The position numbers and the translations under genes were made by a program. This document shows positions 1-8,416 of a stretch of DNA of 64,000 nt, one piece after another. This DNA comes from Bacteroidota bacterium (GTDB lineage Bacteria > Bacteroidota > Bacteroidia > Cytophagales > Spirosomataceae). The stretch is from positions 62,001 through 126,000 of the forward strand of contig JAIUOF010000007.1 in the NCBI GenBank assembly GCA_020161355.1, read 5' to 3'. The notes under the pieces are model-generated. The model did not search any database. It worked only from the letters and a program-made list of their open reading frames with translations, and was not told the origin of the DNA. Position 1 is the stretch's first letter. Each line of letters begins with the position of its first letter.

Positions 1-393
1 TTTTACCACTTCTTCGGGGCTTTCACCACCTTCGACAGGAAGGTGTGTTTCTCCATCCTGCCATTTTTTTAAAATATATGCATAATAATCATTGTCTTCG
101 TCGGTCGGCTCTATGCCTTCTTTTATACCCCAACTAATTTCATTTAATTCGGGAATAATTTCATGGGGTAAATCTGCGTCCAGAAATGATTTTACAGTTT
201 GGTGGGTTCGGACTAATGCCGATGTATATACTTTCTGAAAGGGTACTGATTTGTATTTTTGATAAAAAGCATCAGCTTGCAGGAGGCCTGTTTCATTGAG
301 GTCGGCATCTATTCCACTTCCTTGTACTATTCCTCTTTTGTTATATTCTGTTTCTCCGTGTCTGATCAGATAAATCTCCTTTTTAAATACCAC
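1..393 (-). CDS. Histidine phosphatase family protein (3' part beyond window)
   Basis: This is the first 131 codons of a gene that runs off the left edge. The translation opens VVFKKEIYLIRHGETEYN, with the phosphohistidine RHG motif at residues 11-13 and a second catalytic arginine in SALVRTHQT near residue 62. This is the phosphoglycerate mutase/histidine phosphatase fold, which carries phosphate on the His of RHG. The substrate cannot be read from the sequence. No ATG is available, so GTG at 391-393 is taken as start; the frame is closed by a stop only four codons upstream. It is divergent from the thioesterase at 431, so the roughly 37 bases between them must hold both start regions. Confidence 0.85.
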   Translation of the reverse strand, partial: MVFKKEIYLIRHGETEYNKRGIVQGSGIDADLNETGLLQADAFYQKYKSVPFQKVYTSALVRTHQTVKSFLDADLPHEIIPELNEISWGIKEGIEPTDEDNDYYAYILKKWQDGETHLPVEGGESPEEVVK

Positions 394-430
394 CTGCTTT
401 GATTATTTTTGACAAAAATAAGGACATTTG

Positions 431-844
431 ATGTTTAATAAATCTATAAGTTTACAAAATCTCAATGATTTCGGCGTTAATAATATGGCCGGTTTTCTTG
501 GGATAGAATTTACTGAAATCGGAGATGGTTTTTTAAGGGGTAAAATGCCTGTTACAGATAAAACCCGGCAACCATTCGGGATTCTACATGGAGGTGCTTC
601 GGTAGTTTTTGCTGAGACCCTGGGAAGTGTGGCATCATTTTTATGTCTCGAAAATCCTGAAAAACAAAAGGCTGTAGGACTGGAAATCAATGCAAACCAT
701 ATCAGGCCTATTTCGGAAGGCTGGGTATTTGGAATTGTAAAACCCGTCCATTTGGGTAAAAAAACGCATATTTGGGAGATAAAAATCGTTGATAGTAATG
801 ATAAGCCGGTTTGTGTTTCCCGAATCACCATAATGGTTATCTGA
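431..844 (+). CDS. PaaI/YdiI-like hotdog-fold acyl-CoA thioesterase
   Basis: A 137-residue single-domain hotdog thioesterase that should hydrolyse an acyl-CoA or aryl-CoA in the cytosol. The signature is ILHGGASVVFAETLGSVAS at about residues 50-68, where the Glu of AETLGS is in the position of the catalytic carboxylate of E. coli YdiI/MenI. The resemblance suggests 1,4-dihydroxy-2-naphthoyl-CoA hydrolase (menaquinone pathway), but no men genes are nearby, so the substrate is inference. ATG at 431 is preferred over a TTG one codon upstream. Confidence 0.85.
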   Translation: MFNKSISLQNLNDFGVNNMAGFLGIEFTEIGDGFLRGKMPVTDKTRQPFGILHGGASVVFAETLGSVASFLCLENPEKQKAVGLEINANHIRPISEGWVFGIVKPVHLGKKTHIWEIKIVDSNDKPVCVSRITIMVI

Positions 845-892
845 AATGTATCCTTTGGCTCAATTTTTGCATGTATTTTCGGTTAATAAGGG

Positions 893-1714
893 ATGATTAT
901 GCACAAAAAAATATTTTGGTTTTTTCTGTTTTTTATAATCTCATTTGGCGGATTTGCTCAAATCGTGGCATCCGACAGCACTATTGCCGGAAAAGATACT
1001 TCCGGGAATCTAGAAATCATAAAATTAAAATACGATACGCTCAGTTATGCTGAGGAATACCGAAGAGACTATTGGCGATATCAGTCAGGCTTAAGATTTG
1101 GAATAAGCCAGGGCAGATTTTTTATTAATGAAAACACCATTGACCGCTTAAGTACCTCAGGAAACCCTGTAATTGATGAGCAGGGTAAAATCGTAAAAAA
1201 CGCTTTTATCAACAATGAAACATATAATACGGGATACAATGCCGGGGTTTTTATGCGAATGGTTCGCGGTTCATTCATGTTTCAGCCAGAGCTTACTTAT
1301 TCATTAAAATCCGGAATTTTTGATATTTTAAATAAAGATGGAAGCCTTAACAAACGAGTAAAAGGTGGTGTATCTTCCATTGATATTCCAACATTGATAG
1401 GAGTGAGGTCAAAAACCAGCAGAGTGTTTTTGGGACCAACGTTTAATTTCCCGTTTGCTATGAATTCGGACATGAAAAATGCCCTTAAAGATTTTAAAAA
1501 TGTTGAATCTCTGAATCATAAATTTTTCAACAGACCCATCATGAATTTCAATGTCGGCTTTGGCTTTGAATTCAACTCCTTTTTCTTTGATGTACGTTTT
1601 GAAAAGGGCATAAAGTCTTATTCTGTCCAAACACTCGGGCCAGTTAGCTCTCCAAAACTATTTGACCTCATGGTTGATGCCTTTCATTTCAATATTGGTT
1701 ATATCAAAAAATAA
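893..1714 (+). CDS. PorT-like outer-membrane beta-barrel protein
   Basis: A 273-residue exported protein. A hydrophobic signal peptide (MHKKIFWFFLFFIISFGGFAQ) is followed by repeated alternating hydrophobic/aromatic strands (RFGISQGRFF, YNAGVFMRMVRG, FNVGFGFEFNSFFFDVRF) and a terminal FHFNIGYIKK. That is the pattern of the Bacteroidota outer-membrane barrel family related to PorT. True PorT is a type IX secretion component, but many paralogues exist and no other T9SS gene is in this window. The start is ATG at 893; a second ATG two codons later is equally usable. Confidence 0.7.
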   Translation: MIMHKKIFWFFLFFIISFGGFAQIVASDSTIAGKDTSGNLEIIKLKYDTLSYAEEYRRDYWRYQSGLRFGISQGRFFINENTIDRLSTSGNPVIDEQGKIVKNAFINNETYNTGYNAGVFMRMVRGSFMFQPELTYSLKSGIFDILNKDGSLNKRVKGGVSSIDIPTLIGVRSKTSRVFLGPTFNFPFAMNSDMKNALKDFKNVESLNHKFFNRPIMNFNVGFGFEFNSFFFDVRFEKGIKSYSVQTLGPVSSPKLFDLMVDAFHFNIGYIKK

Positions 1715-1759
1715 TTTTTAGATTCCCGATTACAGCTTATTTTTGAAGAAAAAGACTTC

Positions 1760-2668
1760 ATGAAGGCTTTAGTTTTGGGCGGAGGCTCATTAAAAGGTGC
1801 CTGGCAAGTGGGTGCTATTCAAGCGGTTTTAGAAACAGGGTTTAAACCCGAAATGATTTATGGTATTTCTGCTGGGGCACTCAATGCATCCTTCATGGTC
1901 AATGAAGCCGGTCATCAGTTTGCAGCAAATAAATTTGTGGATTGGGATTTGGTCAATAAAAAACTGCTGAGATTCTGGCTTGAAAACATTACTAAACCCT
2001 CCGACATCGGAATTCTTAAATCCAAATGGTCGCTGGGCATTGACACCCTTATGAGTAGGTTTGATGGCTTACTCGATACCAACCCCTTACATGAGAAACT
2101 CAAAAAATATATCGACCTGACCACCCTCCGAAGAAGCCCTATTGCTTTGAAGGTAGGAGCAGTCAACATCAATTCAGGAGAAATGCACTACGCAGATCCA
2201 CTCGAGCAGCATTTTCTGGATTATCTCAGGGCCAGTAGCTCTTTGCCCATTATTATGCCGGCTATTCAGATTGGCGGCGATTACAAAAATGCTTTTTTGG
2301 ACGGTGGACTTCGGGAAGTGGTACCTGTAAAAAAAGCCATTGAGGATGGAGCCACTGAAATTTTCGCCATAGCCACTCATCCCAAAAAACGAGACATGGA
2401 GCCAATAAACTACCGGAATCTGCTTTCTTTAATTGACAGAATTAAAGATATATCGGTCAATCAATTTGAAAACAATGACCTGGAATGGGCCGAGCATTAC
2501 AATGAAAACCTGATGTCGATTGCAGGTTTTTCGATTAATAAAAAAGTAAAATTGACTATTATCAGACCTGATGAGACGGTTTCAGTTAAGCTCACTGAAT
2601 TTACGATTGATGATATTAAAAGTGTAATTAAGGCCGGATACGAAAAGGCCTATACCGTTTTGCATTAA
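1760..2668 (+). CDS. Patatin-like phospholipase
   Basis: A 302-residue protein of the patatin family of Ser-Asp dyad lipid acyl hydrolases. It has the oxyanion loop GGGSLKGAWQVG at residues 7-18, the nucleophile elbow GISAG with Ser37, and the catalytic DGG with Asp181. No signal peptide is visible, so it is probably cytosolic or membrane-associated. It lies about 45 bases behind the PorT-like gene in the same direction and ends in a 4-base tail-to-tail overlap with the MFS gene. Its substrate cannot be told. Confidence 0.9.
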   Translation: MKALVLGGGSLKGAWQVGAIQAVLETGFKPEMIYGISAGALNASFMVNEAGHQFAANKFVDWDLVNKKLLRFWLENITKPSDIGILKSKWSLGIDTLMSRFDGLLDTNPLHEKLKKYIDLTTLRRSPIALKVGAVNINSGEMHYADPLEQHFLDYLRASSSLPIIMPAIQIGGDYKNAFLDGGLREVVPVKKAIEDGATEIFAIATHPKKRDMEPINYRNLLSLIDRIKDISVNQFENNDLEWAEHYNENLMSIAGFSINKKVKLTIIRPDETVSVKLTEFTIDDIKSVIKAGYEKAYTVLH

Positions 2669-3828
2669 AAAAGTTTGACACGTCGTGCGTTGAACACCCA
2701 GGCTATACCTAGAAAGCCTACCACACCCAATGCAAAGGGTAATGAAAATGTTTTGCTGATAAACCCGATTAAAACGGGTCCAAAAAGAAAGCCTCCCATA
2801 GCAAAGGTATTGAGCATAGCCAGGCCTGAACCCTTAGCCATACCTGGAGCACGTGCGGCACTGGCGTAAAGAATTGGTGCTCCGCAACTTACACCCGCAC
2901 CCACCAGGGCAAATCCGGCGATGGTGGAAAATGTAAAAGGTAAGAAAATGGCGATGGTCAATCCCAAAATACTAAGAAGGCCCCCGTATTTTAGCACTTT
3001 ATTGGCTCCATACATTGGAATGATTTTGTCTCCCAAAAATCTTCCCAATGCCATAAATAGTGAGTATCCTGCAAGTCCCCAGCCTTCAAAATAAGTGCTG
3101 GTTTTTACGATGTCCCGCATATACACTGCACTCCAGTCGGCCATGGTGCCTTCGGTCACATTGATGCAAATACTAATCAAAATCATTAAAAGAAAACTGC
3201 CTTTTGGTAAGGTAAATTTACTTTTTGGGCCTTCAGATTCTATTTTTTCATCTTCAATTTTATTAATATTAGTTCTTGCAAAAAACATTGAAAATAACAG
3301 GATAACGGTTAAGAATACCATGAAAACTCCGGGTTGAATTTCTAAAGCCCCAAAAAAACTAGATAAAATTGATCCCATCATCAGCCCGATACTGAACATT
3401 CCATGATTGGTACTCATGATTTTTACTTTTTGCTGATGCTCTATGGCATTTACACAAGTATTCATGCCCACATTGGTAACAGACAGGGAGCTTCCTCCTA
3501 AAAACAACATCACCGATAGCATAGGTATTACCGGCGACCAAAGCAAAATTGAAAACGAAACCAGCATGGCGGACAGTCCCATAAGGGTAGTCTTTCTCAT
3601 CCCGATTTTTCGTACCAAAGAGGCTCCGAGAGAATTCATACTTAATGCTCCAAAGGGTAAACTCAATAGCAAAAGACCCAGTTGAGCATCGTCAAGGTCA
3701 AATTTTGCTTTTACAAAAGGTATAAATGTGGCCCAGCTTCCAATCAATAATCCAACTGATATGAAAATGATCCCAATAGAGTAGCTTTGTTTATTACCTA
3801 AAAAATCTTTGGTTAAATGCGAAAACAT
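2665..3828 (-). CDS. MFS transporter
   Basis: A 387-residue major facilitator superfamily permease with about 12 hydrophobic segments spread along the whole protein. The loop between helices 2 and 3 carries LVRKIGMRKTTLMG, which fits the MFS signature. A basic/acidic cytoplasmic loop (NINKIEDEKIESEGPKSK) near residue 190 separates the two six-helix halves. The overall look resembles the YbjJ/fucose-permease-like exporter groups, but substrate and direction of transport cannot be assigned. Its last codons overlap those of the patatin gene on the other strand. Confidence 0.85.
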   Translation of the reverse strand: MFSHLTKDFLGNKQSYSIGIIFISVGLLIGSWATFIPFVKAKFDLDDAQLGLLLLSLPFGALSMNSLGASLVRKIGMRKTTLMGLSAMLVSFSILLWSPVIPMLSVMLFLGGSSLSVTNVGMNTCVNAIEHQQKVKIMSTNHGMFSIGLMMGSILSSFFGALEIQPGVFMVFLTVILLFSMFFARTNINKIEDEKIESEGPKSKFTLPKGSFLLMILISICINVTEGTMADWSAVYMRDIVKTSTYFEGWGLAGYSLFMALGRFLGDKIIPMYGANKVLKYGGLLSILGLTIAIFLPFTFSTIAGFALVGAGVSCGAPILYASAARAPGMAKGSGLAMLNTFAMGGFLFGPVLIGFISKTFSLPFALGVVGFLGIAWVFNARRVKLF

Positions 3829-4025
3829 CGGAGTTTTTTAAAAAAATCAGCATGCAATTTACTATATTATTATGGTTAAAAAGGTAAAAATTGAGCTTAA
3901 AAGACGATTTAACTTAAGCATGTATTATTTTTTTGTGAAATAAATCTATTTGTACTTTTATGTAACCTTATATAGGTGTTTTGAATGCATTATTAAATTA
4001 CATTTGTAAAAAAAAAAGATTATAC

Positions 4026-5630
4026 ATGAGAATTACGCTTTCATCATTATTATTTTTAATAGGTTTTAATGTACTTGCTCAGCAACCGGCTCCAAATAAG
4101 CCCAAACTGGTGGTAGGTATTGTGGTAGATCAGATGAGATATGATTATCTGTACAGATTTTATGACAAATACAAAGCAGGTGGCTTGAAAAGGCTCATGA
4201 CGCAGGGTTATAACTGCCGCAACCATCACTATCACTATGCATCTACAGTAACCGGACCAGGCCATGCCCACATTTTCAATGGTTCTGTGCCTGCAATTAG
4301 CGGTATCGTGGGAAATGAATGGTATGATAAAACTATTGGAAAAACCATCTATGTTGTTTCAGACTCAACAGTAAATGTGGTGGGCGAAGGCAGTGCTACC
4401 GCAGGGAAAATGTCACCTCGTAACATGAACGTGACCTCTATTACCGATCAACTTAGAATAGCCTCACAGTTTAAATCTAAAGTAATTGGAATAGCATTTA
4501 AAGATCGCGGGGCCATTTTACCAGCCGGTCATACAGGTTCTGCCTATTGGTATGATGCCGGCTCCGGCAACTGGATCACCAGTAGTTATTATACCAATGA
4601 ACTACCTGTCTGGGTTAAAAATTTTAATATGAAAAAGCTACCCCAGAGCTATGTAGCCCAAACCTGGAATACACTGTACCCAATTGAAACCTACACCGAA
4701 ACAGAAGCCGACGACCAACCTTATGAAGCAACTATTTCGGGTGAAACCAAGGCTGTGTTTCCTCATAAAGTCACTATGGGAAGTTTGGCACAAACACCTT
4801 TCGGAAATGAACTTACCAAAGAGTTTGCTTTGGCCGCCCTTGATGCCGAAAACCTTGGTCAGGGAGCCTATACTGATTTTCTTACTGTAAGTTTTTCAAC
4901 GCCTGACTATACCGGTCATGCAATGGGACCTCAATCAAAAGAAATAGAGGATGTATATTTGAGATTTGATAAAAATATTGAAGAAATACTCAATAAGCTT
5001 GACCAAAAACTTGGAAAGGGAAATTACTCTGTTTTTCTTTCAGCTGACCATGGTGTGGCAGAAATTCCTGCATTTTTGACCAAAAGCAAGGTGCCTTCAG
5101 GTTTGTTTTTAGGTGGAGAACTGGAGAAAAAAGCTGAGGCAATCCTAAATACTCGTTTTGGCGAAGGAAAATACATTATTTCCGGAGACAATTATCAGTT
5201 TTATATGAATTTGCCATTACTGAAGCAGAAAAATATATCTGTTGATGATGTGACGCTCGCTCTAAAACCAGAACTAAGCAAAGAGGCCGGAATTTATAAT
5301 GTAATCAACCTTCAGGACGGAAACTACAATGCTATCCCGGAATATTACCGGACTAAACTCAATAATCTGTATAATCCTAAAAGAAGTGGCGAGATAATGG
5401 TACTCGTTGAGCCTGCATGGTTAACAGGTTATACCAAAGGCACTACACATGGTACCATGTATGCTTATGACACCCATATTCCATTTTTGCTATTTGGATG
5501 GGGTATCAACAAAGGAGAGACTACCAGTCCTACCTATATTTCTGATATTGCTCCAACTATAGCAGCATTATTGAAGATACTAGAGCCTAATGGCTCGACA
5601 GGTAAACCTGTTTCTGCTGCATTGAAATAA
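4026..5630 (+). CDS. pafA: PafA-type alkaline phosphatase
   Basis: A 534-residue exported phosphomonoesterase of the alkaline phosphatase superfamily, close to Elizabethkingia PafA. With a constant offset of three from that enzyme, the active site is visible: metal ligand Asp35 (VVDQMRYD), nucleophile Thr76 (STVTGPGH), Asn97 (GIVGN), and Lys159/Arg161 (FKDRGA), which hold the phosphate. Further metal ligands are Asp294/His298 (PDYTGH), Asp341/His342 (SADHG) and His475 (TTHGT). ATG at 4026 gives a clean signal peptide (MRITLSSLLFLIGFNVLAQ). It should release phosphate from organic phosphates in the periplasm. It is divergent from the MFS gene. Confidence 0.9.
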   Translation: MRITLSSLLFLIGFNVLAQQPAPNKPKLVVGIVVDQMRYDYLYRFYDKYKAGGLKRLMTQGYNCRNHHYHYASTVTGPGHAHIFNGSVPAISGIVGNEWYDKTIGKTIYVVSDSTVNVVGEGSATAGKMSPRNMNVTSITDQLRIASQFKSKVIGIAFKDRGAILPAGHTGSAYWYDAGSGNWITSSYYTNELPVWVKNFNMKKLPQSYVAQTWNTLYPIETYTETEADDQPYEATISGETKAVFPHKVTMGSLAQTPFGNELTKEFALAALDAENLGQGAYTDFLTVSFSTPDYTGHAMGPQSKEIEDVYLRFDKNIEEILNKLDQKLGKGNYSVFLSADHGVAEIPAFLTKSKVPSGLFLGGELEKKAEAILNTRFGEGKYIISGDNYQFYMNLPLLKQKNISVDDVTLALKPELSKEAGIYNVINLQDGNYNAIPEYYRTKLNNLYNPKRSGEIMVLVEPAWLTGYTKGTTHGTMYAYDTHIPFLLFGWGINKGETTSPTYISDIAPTIAALLKILEPNGSTGKPVSAALK

Positions 5631-5640
5631 TTTTTATGTT

Positions 5641-5669
5641 AAAAAAGGCCGGTCAATCCGGCTTTTTTT
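5641..5669. terminator. Bidirectional intrinsic terminator
   Basis: GCCGG and CCGGC pair around a TCAAT loop. The stem is extended by an A-run on the left and a T-run on the right, so it works in both directions. It lies between pafA and the convergent small gene, whose stop codon it touches. Confidence 0.85.
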
Positions 5670-5910
5670 AATCTATGATTATACATTCGAAACCCTGAAT
5701 TTTCACAATTTTTTCAATATCTCCTATTTTGATATTTTTAGATTTTGCTCGGAGTACTTTATCAGGCTCCCACAAGTCTACATTAAATTCGGCTTCCGGA
5801 AAGTGCTGGTTTAATATGGAAATTATATTCTCTGAATGAACCTTTGAAGAGATATTGGTTTTGAAAATTTCGATTTGAAATTCCATTGGATATTTTATTT
5901 CCAAACACAT
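5668..5910 (-). CDS. Small protein with HMA-like fold pattern, function unknown
   Basis: A protein of 80 residues, or 72 if the second ATG at 5886 (MEFQIEIFKTNIS) is the true start. The sequence alternates strand-helix-strand (FQIEIFKTN, ENIISILNQHF, FNVDLWEPDKVLRA, IEKIVKIQGFECIIID), as in small ferredoxin-like HMA domains. It lacks the CxxC metal site of copper chaperones. Similar small proteins are widespread in Bacteroidota without known function. It is the last gene of the cassette 5668-7251, 9 bases behind the VOC gene, so it is probably co-transcribed with it. Confidence 0.6.
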   Translation of the reverse strand: MCLEIKYPMEFQIEIFKTNISSKVHSENIISILNQHFPEAEFNVDLWEPDKVLRAKSKNIKIGDIEKIVKIQGFECIIID

Positions 5911-5919
5911 TTTTTTGGG

Positions 5920-6333
5920 TCACAATAAATCAGCTATAATTATCTTTTTCATTGCCATCAATTTTTCCATGGCATCATTTTTCCCGGAACTTAATAACTT
6001 ACCCAAATTATTTGGAACAATCTGCCACGAAAACCCAAATTTGTCTTTTAACCAGCCACACTGACTTTCAGAGCCCCCATTGGAAGTAAGGGTGTTCCAG
6101 TAATAATCAATTTCTTCCTGTGAGTCACAATTTATTACTAAAGAGACTGATTCATTGAATTTAAAATGGGGGCCACCATTGAGACCCATAGTTTTCATTC
6201 CGTTGATTTCAAAAATCACCACCATGGGGTTTTCTTCAAGGATCTTTGATTCAGGAAAAACGGAGCAATAGTACTCGGCGGCTTCTTTGGCATTTTGATT
6301 GAACCAAAGGCATGGATAGGGTTTTTCAGTCAT
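5920..6333 (-). CDS. PhnB-like VOC family protein
   Basis: A 137-residue protein of the PhnB/3-demethylubiquinone-methyltransferase-like branch of the vicinal oxygen chelate superfamily. It opens MTEKPYPCLWFNQNAKEAAEY and contains YCSVFPESKI, MGLNGGPHFKFNESVSLVI and the C-terminal KFGFSWQIVP, all typical of the branch. ATG at 6333 is used because a TTG two codons upstream would nearly touch the previous stop. Members bind or modify small molecules; none of the visible residues fixes a substrate. It is the third gene of a four-gene unit facing the GlxA-type regulator. Confidence 0.8.
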   Translation of the reverse strand: MTEKPYPCLWFNQNAKEAAEYYCSVFPESKILEENPMVVIFEINGMKTMGLNGGPHFKFNESVSLVINCDSQEEIDYYWNTLTSNGGSESQCGWLKDKFGFSWQIVPNNLGKLLSSGKNDAMEKLMAMKKIIIADLL

Positions 6334-6339
6334 ATTCAA

Positions 6340-6762
6340 TTAATTTGTTCTCAATTTTACCATACAAATTACCTCCTCATCTGATACGTAATCTTCGAGA
6401 CAGTAACCGGTGGCATGATCCAATTCCGGGTGTTTTAACATTTCTTGAAATGCTTCTCCTATGATGGAAGGGTTTTTCATGTAGCCTGTAAGGTTTTTAC
6501 AATAATACCTCCCTTCCAGGATGGTTTCTTTTTCTAATTCTTTAAAGTTGTCTCCATTTTCAATCGAAATGCCAGCCCAATAGTCAGTCCCTCCGTTGCT
6601 GTTTCCTTTTGATTTGCCGTAATATTTTCGGTTTTCGGAGCGACTAATCAAACCATGTAAATACTGATGAGCTTCCAGAACGCCCTCAGGGAATGATTTT
6701 GCTTTTTTTACCCAAATCTCAAAACGCTCTTTAAGATCGATGTAATAACCTGATTGTTCCAT
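6340..6762 (-). CDS. Uncharacterised protein, possibly GyrI-like ligand-binding
   Basis: A soluble protein of 140 residues without signal peptide or membrane segment. It is rich in aromatics and charged residues (YLHGLISRSENRKYYG, DYWAGISIENGD, EEVICMVKLRTN). The C-terminal strand and the mix of aromatic and acidic residues recall the GyrI-like effector-binding fold, but the match is weak and I do not assign it. It lies between the SRPBCC gene (18-base gap) and the VOC gene (6-base gap), so it is probably one transcript with them. Confidence 0.55.
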   Translation of the reverse strand: MEQSGYYIDLKERFEIWVKKAKSFPEGVLEAHQYLHGLISRSENRKYYGKSKGNSNGGTDYWAGISIENGDNFKELEKETILEGRYYCKNLTGYMKNPSIIGEAFQEMLKHPELDHATGYCLEDYVSDEEVICMVKLRTN

Positions 6763-6780
6763 TTTTTTAGAATAAAAATA

Positions 6781-7251
6781 TTAATTTTCAGCGATTTCTT
6801 TCAGAATTTCCAGTGCTTTTGGCCAGGTTTCGTTGAAGTAATCCAGGTATTCATGGTTGACATCCATTTTGACAGATAGTTTTGAGGTGCCATCTTCCAG
6901 GTCTTCAAAATAATAGTTTTCGAGGGCATCTCCCCATCCTTCTACCATGGGGCCTGAGGTAATCTCCTCTCCACCCTGTAGTATTCCGATGTGTTTTATA
7001 CTTACAAATTTTCCCGGAATATTTTCAGCAATCTGACTCACCATTCCCCCTTCCTGGCCATCCTCTGAAATTCCCACAAAAAGAATCTTGGAACCTTTTT
7101 CCCAGCTTCCTTTAAAATCTGAAGTTGGATTGAAAGCTTTAGTCCAGATTTTATAGGTTTCTGACCCAATCATTTTATTATAAACCGATAATGCAGAGGC
7201 ATTAATAACTTTTTCAAATGTAACTTCTTTAAATATTTCTGACTTTTCCAT
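6781..7251 (-). CDS. SRPBCC (START/AHSA1-like) domain protein
   Basis: A 156-residue single-domain protein of the SRPBCC helix-grip superfamily. It shows the family opening (VTFEKVINASALSVYNKM), the substrate-pocket region (YKIWTKAF, FKGSWEKGSKILF) and the long C-terminal helix (YFNETWPKALEILKEIAEN). Such proteins bind hydrophobic ligands; the ligand is unknown. It is the first gene of the cassette 7251-5668, and its start region is shared with the divergent GlxA-type regulator. Confidence 0.75.
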   Translation of the reverse strand: MEKSEIFKEVTFEKVINASALSVYNKMIGSETYKIWTKAFNPTSDFKGSWEKGSKILFVGISEDGQEGGMVSQIAENIPGKFVSIKHIGILQGGEEITSGPMVEGWGDALENYYFEDLEDGTSKLSVKMDVNHEYLDYFNETWPKALEILKEIAEN

Positions 7252-7394
7252 ATTTTTTTAAGGTAAATATTATAAAAAACTTTTGATTGCAAATTTGATA
7301 TTAAAAAATGCTAAAAAATATGGTAGAAAAATACTTTTTGAGGGGGCGAAAATGACAGATATTTGCTTTAAGTTTGTTTTTTGTAAAAAAAATA
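7252..7394. promoter_or_regulatory. Divergent control region of the SRPBCC cassette and GlxA-type regulator
   Basis: 143 bases between two divergent starts. TAAGTTTG at 7369-7376 matches the Bacteroidota -7 box TAnnTTTG for the regulator, though no TTTG lies at the expected distance upstream. An AraC-type regulator commonly acts on a divergent neighbour, so operators are likely here. No clear inverted or direct repeat could be picked out by eye. Confidence 0.4.
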
Positions 7395-8363
7395 ATGAAG
7401 AGAATCTCTGTATATGTACCTAAAATGGCTGCTATTGAAGCCATTTCACCTGCTTATAGGTTATTTAAAACTGCCAACCAGTTTTTGATGGCTTCTGGAA
7501 ATGAACCGGCTTTCCAAGTAGAGTATGTGGGACTGGAAAATGTAATTAGTACCAATGATGGTGAGTATTCAGTGAAAATTGACAGACTCATTTCTGAAGT
7601 TTCCCAAACCGATTTGGTAATTATTCCGGCTCTTTATGGGAATATGAATACTGCCATAGAAGCTAATTTTGAGGCTATTAACTGGGTGAAAAACATGTAT
7701 GAAAATGGTGCAGAAGTAGCCAGTTTGTGCGTTGGAGCCTTTCTTTTGGCTTCCACAGGTTTGGTCGAGGGTAAAAAATGTTCAACTCATTGGGCTTATT
7801 ATCAGGAATTTAAAAATACTTTCCCCAATGTTGAAATTGTAGAAGGAAAAATAATTACAGATGAAGGAAGGCTATATTCCAGTGGTGGGGCCAACTCTAT
7901 CTGGAATTTGCTTTTGTATTTGTTGGAAAAATATACCGACAGATCAGTTGCTATTTTGGCTTCTAAATATTTTGCCATCGATATTGACCGCAACAGTCAA
8001 AATGCTTTCACCATTTTCACCGGTCAAAAAGGCCACAAAGATCCTGAAATATTGAAAATTCAGAATTTTGTGGAGACTAATTTTACCGAAAAACTATCCC
8101 TGGATCAATTGGCCGAAAGAGCCAATTTGAGCCGAAGGAGTTTTGAAAGAAGGTTTAAAAATGCTACCAGCAACACCCTGGTGGAATATCTGCAAAGAGT
8201 GAGAATAGAAGCAGCTAAAAGGAACTTCGAATCTTCCAGAAAAAATGTATCTGAGGTAATGTACGAAGTCGGATATTCTGACACCAAGGCTTTCAGAGAT
8301 GTTTTTAAAAGAATAACTGGTCTAACTCCGATAGAATACAGAAATAAATTTTCGAAAGTGTAA
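7395..8363 (+). CDS. GlxA-family transcriptional regulator (DJ-1/PfpI + AraC HTH)
   Basis: A 322-residue regulator. Residues 1-190 form a DJ-1/PfpI domain with the nucleophile-elbow cysteine Cys112 in ASLCVGAFLLAS and the downstream THWAYYQEF region. Residues about 225-318 form an AraC/XylS double helix-turn-helix (LDQLAERANLSRRSFERRF, and VMYEVGYSDTKAFRDVFK). GlxA-type proteins sense small molecules through the DJ-1 part and activate nearby genes. The divergent four-gene cassette at 5668-7251 is the natural target (inference). ATG at 7395 is preferred over a TTG at 7374 that belongs to a -7-like TTTG. Confidence 0.9.
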   Translation: MKRISVYVPKMAAIEAISPAYRLFKTANQFLMASGNEPAFQVEYVGLENVISTNDGEYSVKIDRLISEVSQTDLVIIPALYGNMNTAIEANFEAINWVKNMYENGAEVASLCVGAFLLASTGLVEGKKCSTHWAYYQEFKNTFPNVEIVEGKIITDEGRLYSSGGANSIWNLLLYLLEKYTDRSVAILASKYFAIDIDRNSQNAFTIFTGQKGHKDPEILKIQNFVETNFTEKLSLDQLAERANLSRRSFERRFKNATSNTLVEYLQRVRIEAAKRNFESSRKNVSEVMYEVGYSDTKAFRDVFKRITGLTPIEYRNKFSKV

Positions 8364-8365
8364 AA

Positions 8366-8396
8366 AAAACCGGAGCTCATCATTGCTCCGGTTTTT
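8366..8396. terminator. Bidirectional intrinsic terminator
   Basis: An 11-bp perfect stem (AAAACCGGAGC with GCTCCGGTTTT) and an 8-base loop, with A and T tracts on the two sides. It sits between the convergent GlxA-type gene and the M16 protease gene. Confidence 0.9.
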
Positions 8397-8416
8397 CAAC
8401 ATCATTTAGAATGAGC

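Noticed and set aside
893..1714. Assignment as the T9SS protein PorT itself
   Set aside because: Only the general barrel family is supported; no other type IX genes are present and paralogues are common.
6340..6762. Firm GyrI-like/AraC effector-binding call
   Set aside because: Only a vague resemblance of composition; left as unknown.
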